64,000 bases of DNA from Chrysomallon squamiferum (Eukaryota > Mollusca > Gastropoda > Neomphalida > Peltospiridae). The stretch is taken from positions 4,790,777 to 4,854,776 of the forward strand of contig CM022678.1 of NCBI GenBank assembly GCA_012295275.1, read 5' to 3'. Positions 24,801-57,127 of the stretch are shown piece by piece. The notes under the pieces were generated by a model. It saw only the letters and a program-made list of their open reading frames with translations. It was not told the DNA's origin and searched no databases. Every line of letters starts with the position of its first letter. The stretch's first letter is position 1. Both the position numbers and the translations under genes were made by a program.

Positions 24801-27099
24801 CCTCTAATCCCACAAGTGGCACCAGAAGCGATTTTTAATCCACATTTATTCAAAATTTTAATCAAAATCTGAGATGTGTCCAAAGTTTGTAAACCTGTCA
24901 TGGAGCACTATTTCTTTCGAAGGGCCCGCATAACTGTTCAAGCTTCAAGGCCCATTAAATGCAGGCAACCACTAAATATACGCAACAGCGGGATGCTGTC
25001 GTATGTATAATGATGATAACATCAGTCTGTGTATATGTCTTCTAACTATATATGTCTCTCTGCTGGCCATGTATCAGTTTGTCTCATTGTTCAGTAAGTT
25101 GAAAATTTGATATTCTATTGATTTGCTGAAGAGTCAATGGGAATATTATGTTTTTAACTTGAGAATTATATTTCTGTCATATTGTACAATTAGTGTGATG
25201 TTAACTGCTAAACCTCTGGGAATAACATTCTCAAAATACGTCAGTTTAACAGAACATACGTTCTATACATATGTATGTGTCTCACTGAGCTTGTATTTCA
25301 ATTTTCTAATGGAAATATTTCCCAAGACACAAGTAAAAGGTGAACACAATATTTTTTTTTCTTAATCCAAAGCAACACGATACAAACATCCTAACGGTTT
25401 TTGCTACTTATTCTCTATTATTTTCAACGTTTATTTAATTTTTTTTTTTTTTTTTTTTTTTAACAAAACCAGACCAGCTGGAAAGTCAGATCTGAAATTA
25501 TTAATGTTGTTTCAGGTAGGATGATTTTGAAAGCAGAAAAGAAACATAACTGATAATCGTAAATTTTTAATTTAGTAGCAACAGCATTGGGTGCATTATG
25601 ACTTTTGATAATTGGTTGGGTTCTGTTATCGATGTTTTTTTTATTTTTATTTAATTTAATTTAATTTGATTTATTTATTTATTATTCTAATTTCTTGGTG
25701 CAGAAAAGACAAATTCAAAAACCATCATGAGACCAAATCAATGGGAGGGTTTCTTTTAAAAACGAGTGTCATAATGGTTAAATGAACAGTTGTTAATGTT
25801 ACCGACTCTTTTTCATTTTTACATGAACATATTTTTAACTTCAGTTATTTTTCAGTATCATGTCTGGTGTCCATAAATACATATAAAGGATGGATACTGG
25901 ATAAAAAAAATTAAATACTCTCCTACGTTTTGAAATGAATACAAAATTGAAGACATATTCTTACAAAGCCATCCAAGAAAACAGCCAACAAAAACAGTTA
26001 CATCAGTAATAACAATATTTTATTAGACTCCAACATTTAGCTTCCACATTTGGACAGTTCTGTTAAAAATAATATGACAGTAACATAACAATTATGACAT
26101 CATAAATTTTTATATGAGGATACATGAGACCTGGAGCTGTGACGTCAGTTCGTGGACTGCTTCCAGTGTGTTGGGTTTCGTAGTTGTAAACAATAGTTGT
26201 ATGCATATGCAAATAAATACATTGGAGCAATATTTCGATACAGAACACAAAACAATACAACATAATTAACAATTATAAAAACAGACTATGAATTACTGTC
26301 ACTGAACAAAGTGTTTTGATTCTGTTATTAAAATATAGAACACTGAAGAAATATATTATCATCTTTCATGTTCTCTCTCTATTCAGCATTAAACTTTCCT
26401 CTCTCTCTCTCTCTCTCTCACATACATACACACAGAAACACATTCACATCCTATTTATAAAATACTTTTAATTGTTCTGACAACACTTATACATGAAAAA
26501 ATAAATCAAACAAAATAACATTAAGAAAAAAAATTATAATAAAAAAAAAATTTGGAAACATAAATTTAAAAATCCATAAATTCATTTGGTCTGAAGACAT
26601 CTGAATTATCAAAATAATATATATATATATATATATATAAGTGTTTTACAAAGAAAAATAATATAAAAATTAATTGGAAAAATAAGTAAACATACAAATA
26701 AATTTTCAAAATGCATAAATAAAACAATTGGGGTCTACAAAATGAAAGCTGAAGTAGCTTCAACTATGCTGTTTATAGATATCATAAATATTCATGACTA
26801 GTAGCAGACATAATCAAAAATCATTATTTGATTGAGAAATGCCTTCAAACGTTTTCAGTTAAAGGCATCTAACGAAGATTGGCAAATCTAATAAGTAATG
26901 TCTGGGACAGGTTGTTTTACTGTTTCTTTTAAAGATTATTTGTCTATATTTATATCTAACTTTGGGACGATATTAGCACTAAATGTAGCTTTGATTTAAG
27001 CACTATTTTTATACAAAGGCCTGGTGTAAAAGTAAATAATAATAATAATAGTAATAATAAAAATAATAATAACAATAATAACATAAATAAAAATAATAA

Positions 27100-27133
<34 letters not shown>

Positions 27134-28752
27134 GCAATACCAATACCAAGAATAAATAAACAAATAACATAAAAAGATGAAATACCACTATTATGACAAA
27201 TTCAAAATATCAAATCAAATTTGTTTGCACACAAAACATCCATTAGATAAAAATATTGTAAACTTTATGAGCAAAAGGAAAATTAAGGAAAAATGTGCTT
27301 TAATAACAATTTATAAGTTTAGTCAGTAATGTAATTTTGCACAAATGTTATTTTGAACATAAATGCTGCAATCTGCAAAACTTAAATGTGTTTGTTTGTG
27401 TGTATACATATATATATATATATATATATATAAAACAAAATCATCAAGTACATGAACAGAAAAAAAAAAGAATAATTATGTCAGAATGTGTAATTCTGAT
27501 TCTTCTTTCATAATCATAAAAACATTTAAATGAAAAATATAGACAATCGATAATCATTTCTCAAAAGACATATACATCCATCAGTCATTGTAATCGTTAT
27601 CTAAATGATGAGATGAAATTTTTTTTTTTTTTTACAAAATATATGCATCAATCATTAACAATGCAATCATATACATGAGAAAGAAACTAGAAAGTATTTT
27701 ATATCCCTCAAAATATATTGTTTTTAATCATTTTAGTCATTCTTAATCATATTAATGATCATAAGAATGACAAATGATAGGGAAAAAAAACATTAGATTA
27801 ATAACCATTTCACAATTAGACCCACATCAGCTTTATCAGAGGACTATAATCTGTATCAATATGATCCTCCTGCCTCATAATCCATTAACACAAAATCAAT
27901 TTAGGCACTTGCAGATTTGCATACATATTAAATCTTAGACCAGCAGCCACACACACACACAGAGAGACAGACAGACACACAAGCCTCAGGGAAATAAGCT
28001 TTCCTTTTCACAATAAATGAAATGTAGAAATAACAATCGTCTATGTTAGAGACATCACTTCAACTCTTGGGAGGGATTTATTGTATTATCTGGTACAAGA
28101 TTTCAATAGAATCAAACACACGAGAAGTGAATGTCAATAGGGCTGTACTGAAAACAGGATTATTCTTACTTTATCTCTCTGTTTAATTGTGTTTACTTCC
28201 GTTTCTTAAGACAGCTTGAAGAATTAAAATTCATAAAATATATCTATCTTTTAATTAGAATATCTAGAAAACGAAAAAAAAAAAAAAAAAATAAAAAATA
28301 ATTGCTTTATTTGTATTGTTGTTGTTGTGGTTATTAATAATGTACACAAAAAAAAACTGTTTAAAAATAAAAAATAAATATTTAGTTTAAAGCTTTATAC
28401 CATAAAACAAAAAAAGGTAATATTCATATATATATTTTAATTTATAATTTCTATAATTAATTCCCCAACACGTTTTGATGTCCATGCTTTACTTTAAAAA
28501 TCTTGTAGATGATGTTATTTTTTTATTTATTTTCTACTTTTGAACACAGCTTATCCTTAAAACAGTTTTTATTATAATTTAAATTTTTATTTTGTATAAA
28601 TGTTATTAATATTATTTTTAGCTACTGTTTGGACATTTATTTATTTAATAATAATAATAATAAATAACAAAGAAGAACCATTTCAGCTAAAAATGTTGAA
28701 ATATAGCAAATTTATTAATTTTGTTGACATAATATTACCACAAAAAAAAAAA

Positions 28753-28791
<39 letters not shown>

Positions 28792-28926
28792 ATAATAATA
28801 AAAAAAAAATTAAAAGAAAAGAAATATTTATTATTACTAAAGGTTCTAATTAACTGGTAGATTGATTTATACTAAAACAGTTAATCTAATCTTTACAATT
28901 ACTCACTGTTTGGTCCAAATTAATGG

Positions 28927-28963
<37 letters not shown>

Positions 28964-29065
28964 TATAAATAAATAAAGATAACAAAATTTTTAATTAAAT
29001 AAGAAAAATGACTGATCAATACTTCTTCACATTAACATCTCAATGAGTTCAACTCATTGTATGAC
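24801..29065. other. AT-rich region with no recognised gene
   Basis: Contains poly-T, (AAT)n (about 27,030-27,135), (AT)n (26,618-26,638; 27,409-27,432) and a long poly-A tract (28,741-28,800). Part may be the 3' untranslated region or downstream flank of the minus-strand secreted-protein gene. No frame is credible. Confidence 0.5.
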
Positions 29066-29331
29066 GTAATTAAAATAGCATTTCCTTTCCTTTAATGGAA
29101 ATGAACTCTTCCACTGTTGACCTTTTGACATCATATTAGCTATCAACCAATTATGACATCATACTGAATGAAGTATTTGCTAAGCAATGGCCTTGACTTA
29201 TGTAATTACAACAGGATTTCCTTTAATGGAAATGGACTCTTCCACTGTTGACCTTTTGACATCATATTAGCTATCAACCAACTATGACATCATACTGAAT
29301 GAAGTATTCACTAAGCAATGGCCTTGACTTA
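29066..29331. repeat. Tandem duplication, two units of about 131 bp
   Basis: Two near-identical copies share TTTAATGGAAATG, CTCTTCCACTGTTGACC and AAGCAATGGCCTTGACTTA. Only a few substitutions separate them. Function unknown. Confidence 0.85.
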
Positions 29332-29339
29332 CACCATTT

Positions 29340-30089
29340 GTAACAATGGATTTTCTGGTGGCACTGTTTTGTATGTGTTTTTTTTTTTTTTTTTTTTTTT
29401 AATACATCATATTCACAAACTTATCACAAAATGTTGTAATTCTGTAGACATTGAAATCACAATTCACTATACTGTTTTGTCTGTCTAGGTGAGGAGTTTT
29501 CATTTTTTTTTTTTTTTTTTACACATACACAGTCTTTTCTGTCCTGATTCAGATTCACTCAATACATAATTTCATCAGTTTTGTTATTGTTGCTGTTGTT
29601 GTTTATTTTTGCTGTAATGACACCTTTGTTTTTCTCTTCACTGTATTTCTCTGTGATGTCGCCTGCATTTTTAACTTTTTCTCCACCAGATATAAACTCT
29701 ATCCAACATGCTCATTATAAGACTAGTAAACAATTATATTTAGTAGTAGTGGTAGTAGTAGTAGTAGAATCTTCCAGTGTATTGGTTCATGTTATTTCAA
29801 CACTTCAGACTGGGTTTAGTCTTCTTGTGTAATTCTTCAAAATTTGTTTTTCCCATTATACAGAACATCTATCCAAATTGTGTAGTCCATAATACTTTGC
29901 ATGTATTGTTCGGAACCCATTACTGGACTCCACATGAATTCAGATGACAGCCAACAATCTCAACACAACGAAAAATCATCTTGGATTTTAAATCAAATAA
30001 ATGAAAAGAAAACATTTTACTCCATTAACACAAAAACAATATTGCTTTGTTCTCATATGCAAACTTGGGCGGAAAGGAATGACATCTTT

Positions 30090-30138
<49 letters not shown>

Positions 30139-30205
30139 CAAATATAATTCCGAATTTTTAAAAAAAAATTCTGGACCGGACGATGTTGTTCTCGACGATG
30201 TTGAG
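29340..30205 (-). other. Probable 3' untranslated/downstream region of the 165-residue protein gene
   Basis: Lies directly after the TAG stop at 30,208-30,206 on the minus strand. It holds poly-A/T tracts (29,380-29,400; 29,505-29,520; 30,121-30,139) and an (AT)n run. No polyadenylation site could be assigned with confidence. Confidence 0.35.
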
Positions 30206-50176
<19,971 letters not shown>

Positions 50177-51304
50177 TTTGTTTTTGTATCGCGCGAACAT
50201 TGCCGACTCGATCAAAACAAAGATAATACGCGCTACACTACAATGTATCGACAGCCTCATTGACCCTGGCGTGAACCCATATCTCTGACCAATCAGAGTC
50301 CAGACTTTCTTTTCGAGGTGTGGTGGTTTATCAGCACTTATAACCCGTTTCAAAATAGTTGAACACAAGAATTGCATCATCGGAAATAAAATGAATTATG
50401 ACCTGTAATGCAGCATCGAACACATCGGCATAATAAGACATTTGAGCATTTGAAACGTGCACGTTCTCACTTAACATTCGAAACGTCTGCCCAAAACCAC
50501 TGATGCCGGTTGTGAGTCCTAGACAGAGTTCGAGAGAAAGTGATAATTCCAGTACCTCGAGGCAATACGACATAGTAAATAGCGATAAAGATGGTTTAAA
50601 TATTATAATAGAATTGATTAATGTCAGTAACTGAGATTCTACATTGTCTGCGATTACGAAAACGGTGATTTATCTGAATCGTGTCTGCATGAACATCAAT
50701 AAATAAATAAATAAACAGAAAAAGTATTAATTAATTTATTTATTTACTTATTAGTTACTTACTTTTGAACTTGCTGCAGTTATCTACTGATCTCTTATAA
50801 CAATGAAATCATTATATAATATAATATTATATTTATGATTTTTTTTCTTAATCGAATGATTATGCGACCCAGTCTTCTGTGACTTTCTTCCTTGATAAAT
50901 AATACGATTTGCCTCCCTTCGTTTATATTCGTTAGTACTCTCCTAAACTAACGGCTGGACACGAAGAGAAAGACAACAAAATGGAAACTGACAAACATGA
51001 ACACTTTTTTCTACGATCTTTATGAATCAGAATTAGTAGCAGAAAAATGAATGGTATCAAAATATTTAGCAAAACTGAGGTCTGTCATGCCTTAGGACAT
51101 ACTCATTACATTGGTTTCCCAAGGCAATAGCGAACTTGTCTTTTTTTGTTTTCCTTAAGGTACCTAGGCTAATGCATTTTTTTGTTTTTGCCAAATAAAG
51201 ATGTATTTTACATGAATCGAAAGACATTGAGTCCCAGAATAAAAAAAAAAAAAAAAATTTTGGAGATATAAAAATTGTCAAAATTCCACAGTTCGAGCAT
51301 AGGT

Positions 51305-51345
<41 letters not shown>

Positions 51346-52483
51346 ATAATAATAATAATAATAAATAAATAAATAAATATATATATAAAATAAAACAGAA
51401 CCTTATTTCAAGAGTCATCTTTATCAGATTTGCATGATCTATTCAGTAAAGTTTTTTGTTTATAATGACCTTAACAGAGGTAGATTTAACTGAATTAAAT
51501 ATAATGTGTTTGGCCTGTTTCATTTGATATATGAACATTTGATCATTCTTCAGTAAGACTTGTCGTTCGTGAATAAAAAATTTTAAAATCTTTTAATTTT
51601 TTTTTTTTTCTCTCTCTCTCTGTTATTTTGATGTTTACTTCTGCAGAAGAGCTTAGAGAGTTGTCGTTCCTGATAGGTTACTGTTGATGGATCGAATCTA
51701 GAGCTTCACTTCAAATGGATATTAAACAATAAAGACGAGAGTCAATTGCCAAACAAGAGAGAGAATATGAAAGAAGATATGTCAACACGTTCCATTTAAA
51801 TAATCTATTCAGGGAAATCGACCAATTTCATTTTTATATTTATTTATTTAATTTAATTTTTTTTTTCTTACATTTAGTTGCCATTTTTATATGTTTTCCT
51901 CTTTCGCTTTCTTTATAGATTTTTAGTTACACCTTTTTCAAGAAATTGCCTTAGCAAAATAAACCGATATTTGATATTATTCTGGTTTAAATTCATCAAG
52001 TAAATTATCGTAACATTTTGAGGTTGGGAATTCGCCATAATTGAAATGTTTTTAATTTTTTTTTTTTTTTTTTTTTTTTAAAATTGGCATTTTGTCTGTA
52101 ATATTATTTTGTATCACTGTGTTACATCACCGCAGATAAATGCATTTGTATAGACCAGCACAAAAAGTATTTAAAAAAAGAAGAAAAAAGAATTAAAATA
52201 AAATAAATAAAAAATAGTAATAAAATACCGTGCCTTTCATCCTCACGCAGAAAATCTCCATTTTCTTTGGTGATAAGGGGTTCACTACTAGTCTAGTGGA
52301 AGGGACTCGGGAAGGGCTAATTTCAATGGGCAATGGACTATGGTATTTTATTTTATTTTTTTATTTATTTACTATTAATCTTTTTCTTCTTCTTATTTGT
52401 TAACCGCCATCTCTCAATACGTGTTTAGTTCTATGACGCCATTTAATCGTTTTGAAAACATGTTTTGAAAAATGTGTCGAGCC

Positions 52484-52507
<24 letters not shown>
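50177..52507. other. Upstream region of the secreted-protein gene and spacer to the right TLR arm
   Basis: 50,177-50,580 is less AT-rich and probably contains the 5' untranslated region and promoter of the minus-strand gene, though no TATA or initiator was assigned. Beyond it are poly-A with (AAT)n (51,310-51,380) and poly-T (52,055-52,079). No other gene seen. Confidence 0.45.
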
Positions 52508-52800
<293 letters not shown>

Positions 52801-53329
52801 GTGAAGTTACTGGTTAACACAGTGAAACACACTTAATATACTGTTCTAAAATCAGACTAGTAAAGTTTTAGATGCCCACACAGTCTTGCAGAAAAATAAT
52901 TACTGTTACCGACTTTTCCACTGGAAGATGTAAATATGTTACTACAATTGTGAAAAAAGAAACATTTTAAATCGACAATTCTTCGTTCTTGTGTTGAAGT
53001 TTGTTTACTAGACTTTACTACGAATGTGTGTAAAAAAAAAAAAAAGAGAGAAATTTTTGACCCGTACGGTCTACCGTATTGTAACTTATTTGTGACTTAA
53101 CGCGATATCGTGGTAACCTCCCTTGAACGGAAGCATTTGCGATGGCGTACTTTCGTCAACTGTTTTAATGGTTTAACTGCATTTATTTCTTAACAGTGGC
53201 ATGAATATGTTGGAGATAGAGCAAAAAACTGCAACCCTCATACATTTAGTCTTATTATTATGTCAGTATATTTCTTTCTTTCTTTCTTTCAAATAGTTAA
53301 GTACCGCGATATCGTGGTACTCCATTATG

Positions 53330-53580
53330 CCTTGTTCGATTGAGTGTATTTCATGTAGTTGCCGAGTAACACTGACACACACCCACAGATCAGTAGGTCA
53401 GCATTAACATAATTATCCTGTACATCTTTTGTCTGCGTGATCGTGTGTGTAGTTCTCCCGACAATTCATATTTTTGTCATTTTTTTCACCACATCCTTCT
53501 AATATCAACCGAGCAACATGCCCTAATGTTTCGGTTCTGAACTCCAAAGTAGCCGATTTATTATTTTCCACAGTCATGAC
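53330..53580. repeat. Conserved TLR upstream block, gene 4 copy (inverted to left arm)
   Basis: Reverse complement of the blocks at 11,835 and 18,455, including CTGACACA...GATCAGTAGGTCAGCATTA and the AAGTAGCCGATTTATTA end. Located upstream of exon A of gene 4. Confidence 0.55.
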
Positions 53581-53713
53581 AAATAAAAAATAAAAAAATA
53601 AAAAAAATAACAAATTGTCTTATCTAATAATATGTTTATTCTTTAATAATTAATCATAAAAAATGGTGAGTACATTAGACTATTTAAATAAATTTAATCT
53701 GTTTGCTGAATTT

Positions 53714-53737
53714 CTATATTTAAATTTTATATATAAA
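53714..53737 (+). promoter_or_regulatory. MEF2-like box and TATA-like element upstream of TLR gene 4
   Basis: CTATATTTAA (53,714-53,723) fits the MEF2 consensus and TTTTATATATAAA (53,725-53,737) follows. They lie about 150-175 bases upstream of the exon A ATG. Confidence 0.35.
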
Positions 53738-53888
53738 TCCGTTTTAGATAACAAACTTCCTTCCTGTCGCTGGGATCACGTTTCCTATGTTGGTGTTGAT
53801 CGGTTAATAATTAAGCAAGCATAAGAAGAACAACAACAATGATATTGACAGCTAATTATTTAAACTGGGAAAGAAATCACATTCTACT

Positions 53889-53897
53889 ATGGACTGG
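53889..53897 (+). other. Exon A of TLR gene 4 (ATG GAC TGG, donor GTAACT)
   Basis: Exon A sequence is intact, but the donor reads GTAACT instead of GTAAGT, losing the +5 G. This fits decay of a locus that no longer encodes a receptor. Confidence 0.5.
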
Positions 53898-54260
53898 GTA
53901 ACTAGTTTTGCATGCCTGTAATACTTGATAAGCAAAACGACTCGGCTAATGGCGTAATAGTTTTTATTTTTTTTTATTTAACTGCTTGTTGAGCTGTGTT
54001 ATCCATAATTTAATTGTCTAAATAAATTTGAGATTATATTCATTTATTTTATTTTATTTTATTTTATCACTTTAAAACAAATTAACAAGCCGATTTCTTA
54101 ATTTTTAATTTTTAACACGAACATTTAATTTTACCTACTAACTCATGGGAAATAAAGCATTATTTTATCTTATCTTATAATAAAACATTTTATGTGGAGA
54201 AACCTGCTTCTTTTATTATTTAAAGACTACAATAATTGGTTCCCACCTAACTGAGAATAG

Positions 54261-54897
54261 TTCATTGCAATGCATATCATTAAGACCACTGGATTATATC
54301 TGTTTGAGGAAATTCGACCAAATGAGAGTAAATCCTTTTTACACTCTGTCAAAAATGTCGAGATTTCTTACAGTTTTAATCAACCCGTTCTGGATAACTC
54401 GTCCGATGGAAAAGTATTGTTTATTTTACTTTATAATTTTCATTTATTTATTTGATCTTATTACCATTACTATTATTATTTGTTTCTTCACCCCTGGGTT
54501 TTATGTTGTCCACCCTACTGTGTCTTTGTCGGCAAAAAGTCCTAGCGCTCTAGCGACACAGACACTCTCTAATTTACGAAGGGAAATTTCAGTTCAAATT
54601 AACTCCGAACAAGGGGTGTCATACCTGTCTATTTCAAAGTTAAAATATTCATTCATATTTAATTTTGAAATCTCTGATGTCACATTATCTATTTTTATTT
54701 CCGTTTAGATTCGTCGTTTGATCTTCTGGGCACTTCTTTTCATTGTGAGATTTTCCGGCTCACTTGCAAACGAGAAACATCAAGGAAACTGTAGTATTGT
54801 ACATTCTGTCAAGTTCGGAGGACTGTTCGTTGACTGTAGCGGAAGAAACCTAAAATGTATCGAAACATTTCGTTACAAGAATTATAACGTATCAGAC

Positions 54898-54987
<90 letters not shown>

Positions 54988-55005
54988 GTTTCACAACGGA
55001 TTTAA
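54261..55005 (+). pseudogene. Truncated TLR gene 4 (5' remnant fused to a (GA)n element)
   Basis: Exon B (54,261-54,327, donor GTAAAT with the +5 G lost) and the start of the main exon (54,709 to about 54,852) are present after a TTTAG acceptor. The coding match covers signal peptide and N-terminal cap up to S-G-R-N-L and then stops. The next bases (AAATGTATCG...) match the sequence about 0.7 kb beyond the stop codon of gene 5 (60,788 onward). An internal deletion thus joined codon ~48 to the 3' flank. Readthrough would add a long Arg-Glu repeat from the (GA)n tract before a stop at 55,005. All leucine-rich repeats, membrane and TIR parts are missing, so it is not a receptor. Confidence 0.85.
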
Positions 55006-55170
55006 TGAATGCACATACATCTACACACCTACACATATTATTTTAAACAACACTCATGTTTACTCCCTAGCAAAGTTTCTTCTTATTCTTTTGTCCTGCA
55101 CCAACACATCTCAGCTGATATTCTCTCGAAACTATGCCAATGAAGTCATTTGTTAACTCAGTGAAACAGA
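54853..55170. repeat. (GA)n element, right-arm copy 2
   Basis: ATGTATCGAAACATTTCG, a (GA)n run at 54,902-54,986, then TTTCACAACGGATTTAATGA. Matches 60,788-61,100 and 52,484-52,800. Confidence 0.8.
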
Positions 55171-56097
55171 CAACTGAATGAACATTCAATGACTGGACTA
55201 GGGACTGTGCCATCTATTGCTAAAAAAAAAGAGTTTTTTTTAGGAATTATGGGTAAGCTAAGGTCCGTATCAAATGAGTCTAGCGATTATGGGGTTGATG
55301 GGGTAAGAAATATTTTCTAATCTCAAATTGCAGTTTGTTGCTGGCAAACATGCTAGAGAACTATTGGTTACCTTCGCTATACTAGTCCCGTGGTAACAGT
55401 TTCTAAATGAAGACGATTAATTCGTTACTGTATGTTTTGCTTTCCACAGTAGACAGAATATGCATGTGGAATCTTTAGAAAATAAACACGTTAATTTTAA
55501 CCGATGGAAACTTGACAAAATGCTAGCTAAATAACTTCTGTCGTACTCTTTTAATGCAGTCAGCGGACGCAAACGGAATAAAAAGTATAGAAACGCCGCA
55601 CTCACACACACACAATCCTCAGTTGTGCAGGCGAATATAACCGGTTTTCATTATTATGTACGTCTCAAGTAAACAGATGAATTCTCTTCAACAATGTCTC
55701 GCCTAGTTCGACCGTGTGTGGCTGGTGTATTTGCTCACTAACTGTGACACACACAGAGCAGGATGTCAACCTGAACAAAATTATCTAACACTCCTTTCAG
55801 GCACACTGAAAAATGCGAATAGTCCATATAACTGCACGATCACACCAGATCGTGTACTTATATCGACAATTCCCTTATGTCACCACATCCTTCTACTATG
55901 AATTCAGAGACACGCCCTTATTTTACAGTTCTGAACTGGAAAGTAGCTGACTCTTTACTGTCCACAGTGAAAAAAATCAGTACAAATTAAAAAAAAAAAA
56001 ATCTTCATAATAAAAAAAATCTGTTTCTCTTTGAAAGATGAATCATAAAAGTGGTGAGTACATTAGAGTGTTTGAGTTTAATCTGTTTGCTGTGCTT
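55171..56097. repeat. Duplicated intergenic block between TLR genes 4 and 5
   Basis: Close paralog of 61,110-61,925, in the same orientation. Contains the AAGGTCCGTATCAAATGAGTC segment that also occurs inverted at the left arm edge (18,880-19,060). A 64-codon minus-strand frame at 55,417-55,611 recurs at 61,361-61,555; it may be chance within a young duplication. Confidence 0.7.
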
Positions 56098-56122
56098 CTA
56101 TATTTAGAAGTTTATATATAAA
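56098..56122 (+). promoter_or_regulatory. MEF2-like box and TATA-like element upstream of TLR gene 5
   Basis: CTATATTTAG (56,098-56,107) is a full MEF2 consensus match, followed by TTTATATATAAA (56,111-56,122). The exon A ATG is about 170-190 bases downstream. Confidence 0.4.
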
Positions 56123-56289
56123 CGCGTTCAAGTTTACAAACATCCTTCTTTTGGCTGTGATCATATTTCTCTTTTGCAGTGTTTGTGTCGATCGGTTAAT
56201 AATTAAACAAGTACAACAACTACAACAACAACTACAATAATAATAATAATACCTGATCATTTAAACTCGGAAAAGAGCTCCATTCTACT

Positions 56290-56298
56290 ATGGACTGG
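56290..56298 (+). other. Exon A of TLR gene 5 (ATG GAC TGG then GTAAGT)
   Basis: Strong start context (A at -3, G at +4) and a perfect GTAAGT donor. Intron to exon B is 763 nt and contains a (GA)n run at 56,912-56,970 that gene 6 lacks. Confidence 0.6.
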
Positions 56299-56910
56299 GT
56301 AAGTAGTTTTATCTATCTTTATTACTTGCTGAGAAAAACAACACAGCTAATGGCGGGACAGTTCGTTTATTTTTTTGCTTTTATTTATCTTCTTTTTTTT
56401 TTTTTTTTTTTTTTGGTTGTTGCTCTTGTACATAATTTAATTCTTTAAATTAATGTGAGATTATAGATATAAATTGTCGGCTATATATATATAAACAATT
56501 TTACACAAGGAAGTAATTTACGTGACAAGCTTCCCTTCACAGGTGTCGTATTTCTGGGTGAATTTCCAAATTTTTGAACTAGCGTTTCGTCGAGATTTGA
56601 CTACTTCTCTCTTGTATAAACATTACCTTGTTACTTGCGTAGTTCATCGACTGGTCGCCACTGCTCATCTCTCGAAGCTGCGGTGATTTCAATGACTGAA
56701 TCTGTTATTATTATTATTTTTTTTTATATATAGCATGTCCTTTCAGAAAATCCAGACGAATTAAAAACATGAATCATTACAATCTCTTACTCCAGTAAGT
56801 CCTTCCATTTTAAATGATTATTAACTTTTCCGTTCACACTTTCTCCCTCTTGCAACACGTTGTCAAGTGTCGCTTTCTGTGAGTACTAATTCTGTGACGC
56901 AAAAATGTGT

Positions 56911-56974
<64 letters not shown>

Positions 56975-57061
56975 ATTTATCTTTTGTTATCTTATAATAA
57001 ATATTTTTATATGTCGAAACCTTCTTCTGTAACTATTTGGTTCCGAACTAATTTGGAACAG

Positions 57062-57127
57062 TTCATTATAAAGCATATCAGTAAGACTACTGAATTATAT
57101 CTGTGGTGGGAATTCGACCAAATGAGA
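57062..57127 (+). other. Exon B of TLR gene 5 (66 nt)
   Basis: One base shorter than in genes 1, 2 and 4. As a result the frame from exon A through exon B into the main exon is open (F-I-I-K-H-I-S-K ... E-F-D-Q-M-R). The out-of-frame upstream ATG seen in gene 2 is absent here. Confidence 0.6.

Noticed and set aside
55417-55611. Minus-strand 64-codon frame repeated at 61,361-61,555
   Set aside because: Similar only because the whole block is a recent duplication. There is no domain or start support, although it remains open in both copies.
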